64,000 nucleotides of DNA from JAQTNP01 sp964616145 (GTDB lineage Bacteria; Patescibacteriota; Minisyncoccia; Minisyncoccales; PEYH01), in NCBI GenBank assembly GCA_964616145.1, contig CAZTRD010000002.1:1-64000 (forward strand). Direction: 5' to 3'. The notes below the pieces were generated by a model, which worked only from the letters and a program-made list of their open reading frames with translations, ran no database searches and had not been told where the DNA came from. A program made the translations under genes and the position numbers. This document shows, piece after piece, positions 25,522 to 33,928 of this stretch; within the stretch, counting starts at the first letter, position 1, and the number at the start of each line of letters is the position of its first letter.

Positions 25522-26022
25522 CTAGATCTTTTTCTGCTTTTGGCTTGCTCCTCTAAAGAACGTTACCTCCCATTCCCCCTCCTCCTCTAGTTCCTCTTCT
25601 GAGTATTTGCTAATTTCTGCTCTTATTATTCTCTCTATCTTCTCCGATTCGGCCAACCCCTTCAGCATAAGATTTCCCGTACCCTTGACGCTAGGATTTA
25701 TCTTATCTATCGTTTTGAAATACATGTTTCGTATTTCAACATCCGCTATTTTACAAAGCACGTCAGCAAACGAATCATAACTTTTTATTTCTATTTTTTC
25801 TGATTTTTTATAAATAAAATTGCTGGCATTATCTTTATCTTCCAAAAATTCCCAATCCTTGCGATACGATAATGTCACCTTAACTAATTCATTAAAATTC
25901 ACATCAGGATTCTGGGATTTAGCCCTAAAGATACCCGTCTTCATAGCAAAAATTAACCCTTTAGCATAGCTGCTAACTTCTCTTTCTCTAATCCTACTAA
26001 AAATCTTGTTTAGAAAAGCCAT
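25522..26022 (-). CDS. Uncharacterised 166-residue protein
   Basis: An all-helical soluble protein with no recognised motif. It starts MAFLNKIFSRIREREVSS and ends with an acidic stretch (EEELEEEGEWEVTFF) and a basic tail. It lies 18 bases upstream of the 210-residue gene in the same direction, so the two may form a pair. Confidence 0.45.
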   Translation of the reverse strand: MAFLNKIFSRIREREVSSYAKGLIFAMKTGIFRAKSQNPDVNFNELVKVTLSYRKDWEFLEDKDNASNFIYKKSEKIEIKSYDSFADVLCKIADVEIRNMYFKTIDKINPSVKGTGNLMLKGLAESEKIERIIRAEISKYSEEELEEEGEWEVTFFRGASQKQKKI

Positions 26023-26219
26023 TTTGTTATTATGTTAAACTTTAATTGTGTCTTTTATTAACTCCCTTTTTTCTATTATCATCTAAAAGTATCGGGAGGG
26101 CAATGTTTGCACCTCTCATTTTCCTTGATTTTTAGATAAAATAGGGCGGGATAAGACATTATAGATGAATATACTGTGTCTTATTTATTGCTTGGGAGTT
26201 GTAGGTTATTTTGATCTCA
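26023..26219. other. Intergenic stretch with a partial repeat
   Basis: There is no ORF. About 26112-26175 resembles the sequence at 24820-24895 (TCTCATTTTCCTT, TAGATA, then a second TGTCTTAT/TGTCTCAT), so the tail of the R1 element is repeated here in diverged form. Confidence 0.45.
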
Positions 26220-26810
26220 TTATGTCTTAATAATTTTATCTATTTGTTTCAATTCTTCAGAAAAATGATTCGCTAATAAAAACATCCCCGAGAAAGATAT
26301 AAAGTCATTAAAAACTGTCTTGCCTTGAAGCTTCCTATTTATTTCTTGGTTTTTCCATTTAATGATCTCATTTTCTTCTAATGTCCACTCCCCCTTTCTA
26401 TTTTTAAAATAGAATTTATTATTGTGCGCTGCCCCATTCCTTATATGTCTTAAAAACTTGAATTCTTCTGCATTTTTGATGCCGTCACAATATTCTGAGA
26501 ACAATAAGAGCTCATACGTGGATATTGCCATTATTTTCCCTATAACAATGGAACTGTTTAGTACATTTAACTTTGAAGTATATCTATTATTAATATAATC
26601 AATTTCTATGTGTAAATTAACCCATTTGTTGTATTTATCTAACATAGACAATAAATAAGGCGCTCCTACCCCCTTGCTTTTTACTAAGTCTTGGATATTC
26701 GGATCGGCTAATACGTTATTGGAAAAAATATAAAACCAAAAAATGTTTTCTATATCCTGCAGAACTTTGTGAAAGCTCGTATTGATATCTAAATTAACTT
26801 TTTTATTCAT
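26220..26810 (-). CDS. HEPN-like protein with RxxxxH motif
   Basis: A 196-residue helical protein. LRHIRNGAAHNNKF at about residue 127-140 holds the R-x4-H motif (RNGAAH) of HEPN RNases and Abi-type proteins. HEPN proteins cleave RNA or bind nucleotidyltransferases in toxin and abortive-infection systems. No minimal nucleotidyltransferase partner is adjacent. The neighbour is a DUF2726-like protein 12 bases upstream. A broken copy of its C-terminus is found at 30264-30329. Confidence 0.55.
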   Translation of the reverse strand: MNKKVNLDINTSFHKVLQDIENIFWFYIFSNNVLADPNIQDLVKSKGVGAPYLLSMLDKYNKWVNLHIEIDYINNRYTSKLNVLNSSIVIGKIMAISTYELLLFSEYCDGIKNAEEFKFLRHIRNGAAHNNKFYFKNRKGEWTLEENEIIKWKNQEINRKLQGKTVFNDFISFSGMFLLANHFSEELKQIDKIIKT

Positions 26811-26822
26811 GAATTATATTTT

Positions 26823-27332
26823 CTATTTATTATTGGGGGATTTAATAATCTCTTCGATACGAGTTCTGATTTTCTGAATATCGTAAGATGCAACACATTT
26901 AATTCTTAACAATGGTACTCCTGCGTTTTTAAATACATCTTCAACAAAATTATCTCTATCTATTCTATTTTTATAATTGTGCGAATTATCATCTAGCTCT
27001 ATGGCTAGCACAGGAGTTAGGTTATTCTTTTCTGCAAGTACAAAATCAACTGATTTTCTATCTATTTTGTTAAAATATTTGTAGTATTCTCCCCTGCTTG
27101 ATTTAACATAAACTAAATCTGATAAATGAACTTGGGGAAAGATATAGTACTTATTTCCTATTGCTTGTTCCAATACTCTAAAAAATGATGTTTCTGCTTT
27201 AGATAGAAGATAATCCTTTTTTGAATATGGATATTTTGATTTGCCCTTCGCTTTTTTTATATAAACTAACAACCATAATGAAATTAGAATAAATAATACG
27301 GTAATAATAATGATTATTTCATTTTTATTCAT
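26823..27332 (-). CDS. Membrane-anchored DUF2726 domain protein
   Basis: A 169-residue protein with an N-terminal membrane helix (IIIIITVLFILISLWLLVYI) followed by a DUF2726 domain. KSVDFVLAEKNNL, LAIELDDNSH and the later PLLRIKCVASYD form the restriction-endonuclease-like core, with Asp and Glu metal residues but Asp in place of the usual Lys. Cytosolic nuclease or sensor roles are conceivable. It lies between the HEPN and a small membrane protein gene. Confidence 0.6.
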   Translation of the reverse strand: MNKNEIIIIITVLFILISLWLLVYIKKAKGKSKYPYSKKDYLLSKAETSFFRVLEQAIGNKYYIFPQVHLSDLVYVKSSRGEYYKYFNKIDRKSVDFVLAEKNNLTPVLAIELDDNSHNYKNRIDRDNFVEDVFKNAGVPLLRIKCVASYDIQKIRTRIEEIIKSPNNK

Positions 27333-27347
27333 AAAAAAATAATTCTT

Positions 27348-27629
27348 TTATCCTTTTTCTAGAAATCGGGTACCAAGAGTATATCCTATGATCCCGCTCA
27401 AGATAGCTCCAGCAACTGCGCTATCTAAAATATTTAACACTGCTAATGCTAGCGTACCTACCGTCACAAAGATTATTGCTACGCTTTTTATAACGTTATC
27501 GGGAGTTAACCAAAGTTTTAATTCCCCGGTTGTTTTTCTCATCGTAACCATTAACCAACACCAGCAAACAGTGATGGCAAGAAGTGGGATGCCTAATATT
27601 ATGATTAAAAGAGAAATTTTTGTGTCCAT
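27348..27629 (-). CDS. Small membrane protein
   Basis: A 93-residue protein with about three hydrophobic segments: SLLIIILGIPLLAITVCWCW, VIKSVAIIFVTVGTLALAVL and AGAILSGIIGYTLGT. Its genes on both sides are nuclease-like proteins read in the same direction, with gaps of 15 and 21 bases. Such small effectors are frequent in defence operons, but no function can be assigned. Confidence 0.5.
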   Translation of the reverse strand: MDTKISLLIIILGIPLLAITVCWCWLMVTMRKTTGELKLWLTPDNVIKSVAIIFVTVGTLALAVLNILDSAVAGAILSGIIGYTLGTRFLEKG

Positions 27630-27650
27630 ATTTTTATTTTAATTATTTTC

Positions 27651-28193
27651 TTATTTTTTAGGACCTTCCAAAATTTGTAATTTATTCTTTTTCTCCTTGG
27701 CTCTAAGTTTTCTCGCCAGATAAAATGTCCCGTACTGTATAGATCGAAGTAACGGATAGGAAGATTCATCTATCGCGCAATACCATGGATCTATTCTAGA
27801 AAGCTCATCTGCGATAGATGAAACAAATTCTGGGATAAGGATGGTTTTTATACCATTACCCAGATCCATTTTTTTCTCGGAATTTTGGCGAGGAACAGAA
27901 AAACCCGTAATTGCTATTTTCTTTATTTTTTTCTTATTAAAACTAAATACTTCCTCATAATATTTTTCGGCATTTTGGAATTTCTTAGTAAACACCTTTT
28001 TCTTTTCTTTCCACGACCATGCATCAGTTGAACATTCAATGTGAATAAACTCTTTTGTTTTTGGATGGTATGCTATTACATCCATTTCTCCGATATGACC
28101 ACCGTGTCCAGTTTTACCAAATCGGATGTTTGTTCGACAAAAATATCCCTTATATTCATACCATTCAGCTGTTAATTGTTCTAAAAAATTCAT
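27651..28193 (-). CDS. Restriction-endonuclease-like protein
   Basis: A 180-residue protein. GEMDVIAYHP followed by FIHIECS at about residue 34-57 has the D...ExK spacing of PD-(D/E)XK folds, although the lysine position is Ser. The start lies in a divergent region shared with the 209-residue plus-strand gene. It is first in the minus-strand series that runs to the 166-residue gene. Confidence 0.5.
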   Translation of the reverse strand: MNFLEQLTAEWYEYKGYFCRTNIRFGKTGHGGHIGEMDVIAYHPKTKEFIHIECSTDAWSWKEKKKVFTKKFQNAEKYYEEVFSFNKKKIKKIAITGFSVPRQNSEKKMDLGNGIKTILIPEFVSSIADELSRIDPWYCAIDESSYPLLRSIQYGTFYLARKLRAKEKKNKLQILEGPKK

Positions 28194-28232
28194 ATTATTA
28201 ATTATAAAGCCTATTATTAATATTAAACCACT

Positions 28233-28862
28233 ATGAGCTTACCTAAACAAGCGATAAATGAATTTAAAGAGATTTATAAAGATCAATACAACAAAGAGTT
28301 AAGTGATGCTGAAGCTAGTGAAGCAGCTAATAATCTAGTAGATTTCTTTAAACTTCTATACGATTGCCATATAAAAGAATTAAAAAGGAAAAGACGACTC
28401 AAAAAAGAACCTGAGGGGTTTCATCTAACCGATGGAGAATATAACTGTTGTATTTGTCATAAACTGATTTCTAGAGAAGAAACATGGTATGACAAATGGG
28501 GTATCAAATGCCTATATTGTCAGAAAGCCGTAAAAGAAGGATTAATCCCCTCTTTTGTTTGCCATGATAGAGATAGTTGGTATGCAATGTGGGAATTAGA
28601 GAGTAAGTTTGGAATTAAAAATCAAACTGTAAGAAAATTAGTTAGAGAAGGTAAGCTTATAGCGAGAATAGTTCCATATGAAAATGGTAATCCCTATGAA
28701 TATATCTTCTTAAAAAAGGAAAACTCTGATCTTATAGATCCGGATAGAAAATCTCCGGCAAGAAAATCATATGATAAAAATTATAATAGGATTATGGATG
28801 CAAGAATTCGAGAGGAGAAGAAAAAAGAATATAAAATTAGTGGAAAAAATATTTCATTATGA
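28233..28862 (+). CDS. Zinc-finger protein with MerR-like helix-turn-helix
   Basis: A 209-residue protein. The N-terminal 40 residues (EFKEIYKDQYNKELSDAEA) resemble the 61-residue protein at 32982-33167. A zinc-ribbon follows (CCICHKLI, then CLYCQKA, about 71-105). WELESKFGIKNQTVRKLVREG then has the shape of a MerR/excisionase HTH. The tail is basic. It is probably a DNA-binding regulator of the island. It is the only plus-strand gene between 12.2 and 41.1 kb. Confidence 0.5.
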   Translation: MSLPKQAINEFKEIYKDQYNKELSDAEASEAANNLVDFFKLLYDCHIKELKRKRRLKKEPEGFHLTDGEYNCCICHKLISREETWYDKWGIKCLYCQKAVKEGLIPSFVCHDRDSWYAMWELESKFGIKNQTVRKLVREGKLIARIVPYENGNPYEYIFLKKENSDLIDPDRKSPARKSYDKNYNRIMDARIREEKKKEYKISGKNISL

Positions 28863-28865
28863 TCT

Positions 28866-30257
28866 TTATATTATTTTTCCCGCAAGATAGTTTCTAACAA
28901 TATCATCAATTATCCTATCCTCAATACTGAGAAAATCAAATAGTTCAAATAACGGCGTTGTGAATTTAAGCACTAAGTTGGTTGTGTTTTCCTCAATTTC
29001 TTTTATAGTTGTTACAATTGTAGTGCTGATTTGATTTTCTACACTTTTATATTCAGAAGTAATTAGTCTGTTGCCAGTAGCACCCATGATTTTACCCTTT
29101 AATCCGCCGTGCTTTATGATTATTGTTATTAGTTCTTCCTTGCCTAGTTTAAGATTAGAATAGAGGTTTCTAGCATACATCAATGTTTCTGTTATTCTTA
29201 TTGTTCTAGTATCAAAAAATAAATAGTTAGGCTTTCTTTTTTCTTCGAATATGCTTTTTAGTAAATAAAAGGACCCATCTTGCTTAATTGACCAGTAATC
29301 AAAACTTTTATCTTCTTTTGTCGCTATCTCTGTAACTATGCCATCATCATTTGGTTTTGGGCTATATTCTCCATCTCTTGCGCCAGGCGCAATAGGCCAA
29401 CCGAATGTATGTATCTGTGAATTAATGGCTGCGTCTCTTAATTCTCTTTTTGATATATTCAAATTAGACATTGGAAGATACATCTTAATTTCCATAAAAA
29501 TATCGATATCAAAAGCATGTAAATGCGCAAAAGCTTTTTCAATATTTTTATCAAACCAATTATTTGATTCCTCTCGAATTTCTTTCTCGATTGTTTCAAA
29601 TTTTTCAGCTGTAATTGTTTTTATTTTTAATATTTCTTCTACTAGACCCTTGGTTTCTTCTTTACTTTTCATTTTAACTAAATCCCAAAGGCCTTCACAA
29701 CCATAAAGAATATCTGACACAGCCATTGAAAGAACTTGCGGTTCTCCTTCCTTTCCTTTTTTATATAAATATTTTGTATCTTGAATTGCCCAAGCATTTC
29801 CCAAGATGGTTCTTGATTGTATCTCGCAATATAACTTTTCTTTATTTCCATCTATATCGAATTCTTTGGCGAAATTAAAATGATAAGCCCTGTATGGACC
29901 TTCATTCTTTTCTTCTGCCATTACATCAATAAATTGTTTTTTTAATTCTCCGAATAAAATATCGCGGATGGCTTCTCTATCACTTCGACAATGGCACGTT
30001 ATTCTGTCACCAGCGATGTCTTTAATTTCTATTAGTTTACTTATTTTTTTATATTTTTTCGGATTTTCTCCAATATTTTTGATTATAGAATCAAACTCCT
30101 TAATTTTGTTATTTGGTCTTTGTGATACCTCATAGATATCTATCGATTCTTTCCTCTGTTCTTTGAACTTAGACAAAAAATCATAAACTTCTTGTTGTAG
30201 TTGTTCATAATAAGATTTATATTTCTCGTAATCTTTTTTTATTTCTTCTAATTCCAT
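28866..30257 (-). CDS. RelA/SpoT synthetase-domain protein with long C-terminal extension
   Basis: A 463-residue protein. Residues about 30-200 match the (p)ppGpp synthetase fold: DIAGDRITCHCRSD, GPYRAYHFNF and CEIQSRTILGNAWA are the conserved blocks. There is no HD hydrolase domain. The C-terminal 250 residues are unlike TGS/ACT regulatory domains. Stand-alone synthetases with extra domains in islands include toxSAS and CapRel types, which pyrophosphorylate tRNA or sense phage. A defence role is inferred from context. Confidence 0.65.
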   Translation of the reverse strand: MELEEIKKDYEKYKSYYEQLQQEVYDFLSKFKEQRKESIDIYEVSQRPNNKIKEFDSIIKNIGENPKKYKKISKLIEIKDIAGDRITCHCRSDREAIRDILFGELKKQFIDVMAEEKNEGPYRAYHFNFAKEFDIDGNKEKLYCEIQSRTILGNAWAIQDTKYLYKKGKEGEPQVLSMAVSDILYGCEGLWDLVKMKSKEETKGLVEEILKIKTITAEKFETIEKEIREESNNWFDKNIEKAFAHLHAFDIDIFMEIKMYLPMSNLNISKRELRDAAINSQIHTFGWPIAPGARDGEYSPKPNDDGIVTEIATKEDKSFDYWSIKQDGSFYLLKSIFEEKRKPNYLFFDTRTIRITETLMYARNLYSNLKLGKEELITIIIKHGGLKGKIMGATGNRLITSEYKSVENQISTTIVTTIKEIEENTTNLVLKFTTPLFELFDFLSIEDRIIDDIVRNYLAGKII

Positions 30258-30263
30258 TTTCTT

Positions 30264-30329
30264 TTATACCTCAATAGTTTTACCTATTTGTTTTGATTCT
30301 TCAGAAAAACGATTCGCTAATAAAAACAC
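30264..30329 (-). pseudogene. Fragment of the HEPN protein gene
   Basis: The frame from GTG 30329 reads VFLLANRFSEESKQIGK and stops at 30264. It is a diverged copy (14 of 21 residues) of the C-terminus of the HEPN protein at 26220-26810. It directly follows the UvrD stop codon and has no upstream part, so it is a remnant of a duplicated or recombined gene. Confidence 0.7.
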
Positions 30330-32221
30330 TATAATCCTATTTCTTCTAGAAATCTACTCTTTCTTTTACCTAGCATTGTCCTGCCAGAAACTTTATGTAT
30401 TTCTGGTCCTGACCTCTGTTTTGCCCAAGACAGCAATAAACCAAATTTAGCACGAGTCATAGAAACATAGAGTAATCGTCTTTTCTCTTCTATATTGGCA
30501 GCATTTCCTGGCATAATATCATCTTCTAGCGCAGGGACAATTACGGTGCCAGCATCTAATCCTTTTGCGGAATGCATAGTCATTATACGCACAGCATTTT
30601 CATTTACCTCATTATTATTTTCCAATTCTCCAGACTCCATATTAAATTCAAAATCATCTAAAATTTCTTTGAATGAGATAAATTCGCCCGCCTTACTAAA
30701 TTGTTGGAAATAATCATATAAAATTTTACTTCCTTTGTCATTTTTAAATTCCGTAAAGTGCGAAAAAATCTTTTTAATAATTTCGTATAAATCTGGTGTT
30801 TCTAATAAATCCTTCAAAAAAATGCAAACTTTTGATACGTTTTTCCTAAGTTTAATTTTTTTAAATGCTTCTTGATTCTCAGTTATATTGTTTATAACAT
30901 CCCAAAAGGAGCAATTGCTAGCAATCGCATTAAATTTTATTTGGCGAACAGTCTCTAATCCTATTCCTTTCCAAAAAACTAAAAATTGGCGTAAGCTCAA
31001 ATTATCATTAGTATTATTTAAAAAACGAATTAATGAAATTAATCCAAGAAATTCTGGTGATTCAAATAGATGGGCAACTTTCAATGAAACATTTATAGGA
31101 ACATCGTTTTCTCTTAGAGCAAAAACGTAATCTTTCGCGATATCTCCATCGGGGAATAAGATCATTATCTCTTTCGGTGATACTTTCTTTCTAAGCAACT
31201 CCTTAACCTTAGACACGAGCCATTCTTTTTCCTTAGTCTTACTTTTATGAGCGAAAGATACTACAAAACCGTTTCTTTCGCTTTCCCTTTCAAGGGGTAT
31301 TAGCTCTTTTTTGACTCTATTAATATTGTTTTTTATTAATTTGCTGGCATATCTTATTACTTCAGGAAAACATCTTCTACAAATGGTAATGAAGAAAGAT
31401 TTTCCAGTACTATGATTGTCTAAAAAATTTTTAGTTATACCACTTGGATCTGCGAATCTAAAACTTTCATAAATACTTTGATCGTCATCGCCGACTACGC
31501 ATAAACCATCGCAATTACCACAAACCTTATCGACAAAACCCTGCTCAATTGGACTTAAATCTTGGTATTCGTCAACCAATAAATATTGTGTTTTCTCATG
31601 AACTTCTTTTCTGATATAAGAAAAATTATCAATTAAATCCATTGTTTTTTTTAATGCATCCACCCAATTCATTGCATTATAAAAATCTAGATGCTCTTGA
31701 AAAGTAGCAGAAAAATAACTTAATACTTTAAGCTTTCGCTGATTGTTTATTATTTCACCCGGCAAACCAGCTCCTGCCCTTTCCTGAAAATGAGCTTTTT
31801 TATATATTGCCAAATCTTCTCTTGAAATCTTAATCCCCCTGGTTTTAAGATTGTGAGCTACGTCTTTTATTAAAATGTTTGCTATATTATTACTGATAGG
31901 ACGAAATCCTGGTTTTAAGATTGCCTGTTTTTGATATTTTTGTAAAATAGACATTGCGAAACCGTGTACAGTATTTGTATAAGGCATAAGATCTGATTTT
32001 ATGCCTGATTTTAATAAATCGCTCCTTAGCTTATTGGCTGCAGTATTGGTGAAGGTTATCGCACAAATTTCTTTATATAATACTTTTTTGTTGTTAATCA
32101 AAAAGTGTACTCTTTTAGTTAAACATAGGGTCTTGCCGGTTCCGGGTCCTGCCAAAACACACATAGGTGCGCCTGAAAATTCGACTATTTCCTTTTGCTC
32201 TTTACTTAAAATACAATTCAT
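30329..32221 (-). CDS. UvrD/Rep-family superfamily 1 helicase
   Basis: A 630-residue SF1A helicase. Motif I is LAGPGTGKTLCLTKR, motif II VDEYQDLSPIEQ, motif III GDDDQSIYESF, and motif V TMHSAKGLDAGTVIVP. It is shorter than PcrA and shares an operon (12-base gap) with a RecB/Cas4-like nuclease, so the pair may act as a helicase-nuclease in repair or defence. It is followed by a HEPN fragment and the RelA/SpoT gene. Confidence 0.88.
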   Translation of the reverse strand: MNCILSKEQKEIVEFSGAPMCVLAGPGTGKTLCLTKRVHFLINNKKVLYKEICAITFTNTAANKLRSDLLKSGIKSDLMPYTNTVHGFAMSILQKYQKQAILKPGFRPISNNIANILIKDVAHNLKTRGIKISREDLAIYKKAHFQERAGAGLPGEIINNQRKLKVLSYFSATFQEHLDFYNAMNWVDALKKTMDLIDNFSYIRKEVHEKTQYLLVDEYQDLSPIEQGFVDKVCGNCDGLCVVGDDDQSIYESFRFADPSGITKNFLDNHSTGKSFFITICRRCFPEVIRYASKLIKNNINRVKKELIPLERESERNGFVVSFAHKSKTKEKEWLVSKVKELLRKKVSPKEIMILFPDGDIAKDYVFALRENDVPINVSLKVAHLFESPEFLGLISLIRFLNNTNDNLSLRQFLVFWKGIGLETVRQIKFNAIASNCSFWDVINNITENQEAFKKIKLRKNVSKVCIFLKDLLETPDLYEIIKKIFSHFTEFKNDKGSKILYDYFQQFSKAGEFISFKEILDDFEFNMESGELENNNEVNENAVRIMTMHSAKGLDAGTVIVPALEDDIMPGNAANIEEKRRLLYVSMTRAKFGLLLSWAKQRSGPEIHKVSGRTMLGKRKSRFLEEIGL

Positions 32222-32233
32222 TGATTCAGAGAT

Positions 32234-32884
32234 TTATTTTTTAATTTGGCAGACACAGTTACGATAAATACACCATTTACAATTAGGATTTTCCGGTGGC
32301 ATGGGACTATTTAACAGAGCTGATATTCCGGAAATAAAGTCATAAAATCTATCCATATCTTCCTTAATCTCGAACCAGTAAGGTTTTGCTTTGAAAATAA
32401 CATCTTCTCCTGGAAAAGAAATATCTTCTGGATTAATAGCGATAACTCCCATCTTACTAATTTTTTTTGGTTCGCCAAAGGCAGGATTTTCTAGGGCAAA
32501 TTTATATCCGTGTAGCTGAGAAAAAAATTTACTTATTTTGTCTTCTTTTGGATCCGTAATTTTAAAATCAATAACCGCATATGTACCATCGTCTAAATGA
32601 GAAGCGATATCAAATCTACCACTTATATAGCAATCGTTAGATGGCGGAATGATTTTTGACTTAAGAAATCCCTCTTTCACTTCAATTTTTCCAGCTGGTA
32701 ATCTAGAGTTAATCTCTCTTAAATCCATCCCAATAATTGCATTTTGCAATAATGAATTCATCTTTGAGAAAATCCCTGGCATACCAATTGATGGCAATGT
32801 AATTCCATTTTTTACCTTTTCGTAATAACAGTGTTTACAATCTTCGTAAAGATATTTAAAATCTGATGGGCTTAGTTTATACAT
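32234..32884 (-). CDS. RecB/Cas4-like PD-(D/E)XK nuclease with Cys cluster
   Basis: A 216-residue protein. The nuclease core GRFDIASHLDDGTYAVIDFKIT (about 89-110) gives the D...D-x-K motif. CKHC near the N-terminus and CKWCIYRNCVC near the C-terminus match the split four-cysteine iron-sulfur cluster of Cas4/AddB-type nucleases. No cas genes or CRISPR array are near. The next gene downstream is a UvrD helicase. Confidence 0.75.
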   Translation of the reverse strand: MYKLSPSDFKYLYEDCKHCYYEKVKNGITLPSIGMPGIFSKMNSLLQNAIIGMDLREINSRLPAGKIEVKEGFLKSKIIPPSNDCYISGRFDIASHLDDGTYAVIDFKITDPKEDKISKFFSQLHGYKFALENPAFGEPKKISKMGVIAINPEDISFPGEDVIFKAKPYWFEIKEDMDRFYDFISGISALLNSPMPPENPNCKWCIYRNCVCQIKK

Positions 32885-32887
32885 AGG

Positions 32888-33016
32888 TTATTTATTTTTA
32901 GGTTTTTCCTTATTAAATTTTAACTGCGGAATAAAAATCTTCGCTAATTTCTCGGCTGCTTCATCTCTCGATTCCTCTTTCTTATTTTGTATCTTCTCTT
33001 CTTTTTTGCAGGACAT
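32888..33016 (-). CDS. 42-residue charged protein overlapping its neighbour
   Basis: ATG 33016 opens a frame shifted relative to the 61-residue gene and overlapping its last 35 bases. The product is lysine and glutamate rich with a short amphipathic helix (DEAAEKLAKIFIPQLKF). The helix has a pattern of small accessory proteins beside recombinases. It may be translated by re-initiation. The function is unknown. Confidence 0.4.
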   Translation of the reverse strand: MSCKKEEKIQNKKEESRDEAAEKLAKIFIPQLKFNKEKPKNK

Positions 33017-33167
33017 TATATTCTTTTTGAGTCATTGGTTTATAAACGATTTCCACTAAACGTAACAACCTGGTCGCTTTTTTTAAAGCCTTCTGATCTG
33101 ATAGATCTTTATTAAAACGTTTTTTATAAATCTGCTTAAATTTATTTAATCGTTCCTCAGAAATCAT
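32982..33167 (-). CDS. 61-residue protein of the FKxIYK small-protein family
   Basis: A small helical, very basic protein. LNKFKQIYKKRFNKDLSD aligns well with the N-terminal part of the 209-residue zinc-finger protein at 28233 (FKEIYKDQYNKELSD). It may be a truncated paralogue or a stand-alone version of the same domain. The function is unknown. Confidence 0.5.
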   Translation of the reverse strand: MISEERLNKFKQIYKKRFNKDLSDQKALKKATRLLRLVEIVYKPMTQKEYNVLQKRREDTK

Positions 33168-33191
33168 ATATCTATAATTTTATATCCTTTC

Positions 33192-33213
33192 GGCATCCAT
33201 TAAATGCCTTTTT
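33192..33213 (+). terminator. Plus-strand hairpin with T-run and no obvious plus gene
   Basis: GGCAT (33192-33196) and ATGCC (33204-33208) are followed by five T residues. There is no plus-strand gene upstream, so it may end an antisense RNA or be fortuitous. The rest of 33168-33325 shows only very short frames. Confidence 0.4.
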
Positions 33214-33325
33214 GGGTACAAATAAAGCATCAATCCTCAAATATTTCTAATTTTGGCTTCTTTTTCATATGGGCACTTTGACACGGAGAGTCCTAATTCA
33301 TCGCGGAATGGAGTGTTATTTAGCA

Positions 33326-33880
33326 CTAACCGTTGCCGATGCTTATAATATCAGCGTCAGGAGGAATAACGGGTTCTGCGATACTGGAAATAAATCCTTT
33401 GGCTTTTGCTTGTTCTGCGGTTAATATCTTGCCACCATCAATCATCAAACTTTCAATATCGTTCAATAAGATACCTGAATATGTACTTATGGCCTTTGCT
33501 ATATTTTCTTTTGATCGCATAGACCCTTCGTAAAATTCCTTGAGCTGTGATTCAAGATAGTTTGCGGCTTGCAGACTAGTCGCAATTCCATGGAACATAA
33601 ATGAAGCGTTTTTACTCCCAACTCTTTCTTTACCGCTAGCAAAGATAGCGGTTGCTACCGAATCAATCCGGCCTATATTATGCATAGTCGTTTTTATGGA
33701 CAATGCGTTTATATAAGCCGCTAAACTTAACCCTTCGGATACATTTCCGCCACCAGACGAGATTAAAAAATAAAGCCCCTCATATTTTTGGTTTACGCAG
33801 TCAGTAATTACCTGCCTGAGTTTAGCAGATTGTGTAGTTTGAACATCGGCCGTGAAAACAATATATTTGGTTCTTGCCAT
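33326..33880 (-). CDS. ClpP/crotonase-fold serine peptidase-like protein
   Basis: A 184-residue protein of the SDH/ClpP fold. LISSGGGNVSEGLSLAAYI matches the ClpP glycine-rich oxyanion region. GRIDSVATAIFASG holds the candidate catalytic Ser, and SFMFHGIATS the His. An Asp further on would complete the triad. It is not the housekeeping ClpP (no GRPS-like signature). Proteases of this kind occur in phage and defence contexts; target unknown. Confidence 0.7.
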   Translation of the reverse strand: MARTKYIVFTADVQTTQSAKLRQVITDCVNQKYEGLYFLISSGGGNVSEGLSLAAYINALSIKTTMHNIGRIDSVATAIFASGKERVGSKNASFMFHGIATSLQAANYLESQLKEFYEGSMRSKENIAKAISTYSGILLNDIESLMIDGGKILTAEQAKAKGFISSIAEPVIPPDADIISIGNG

Positions 33881-33928
33881 GCTATTAATATTAATTGTTA
33901 TGATAATATAGTTTTTCTTATATCCTTT

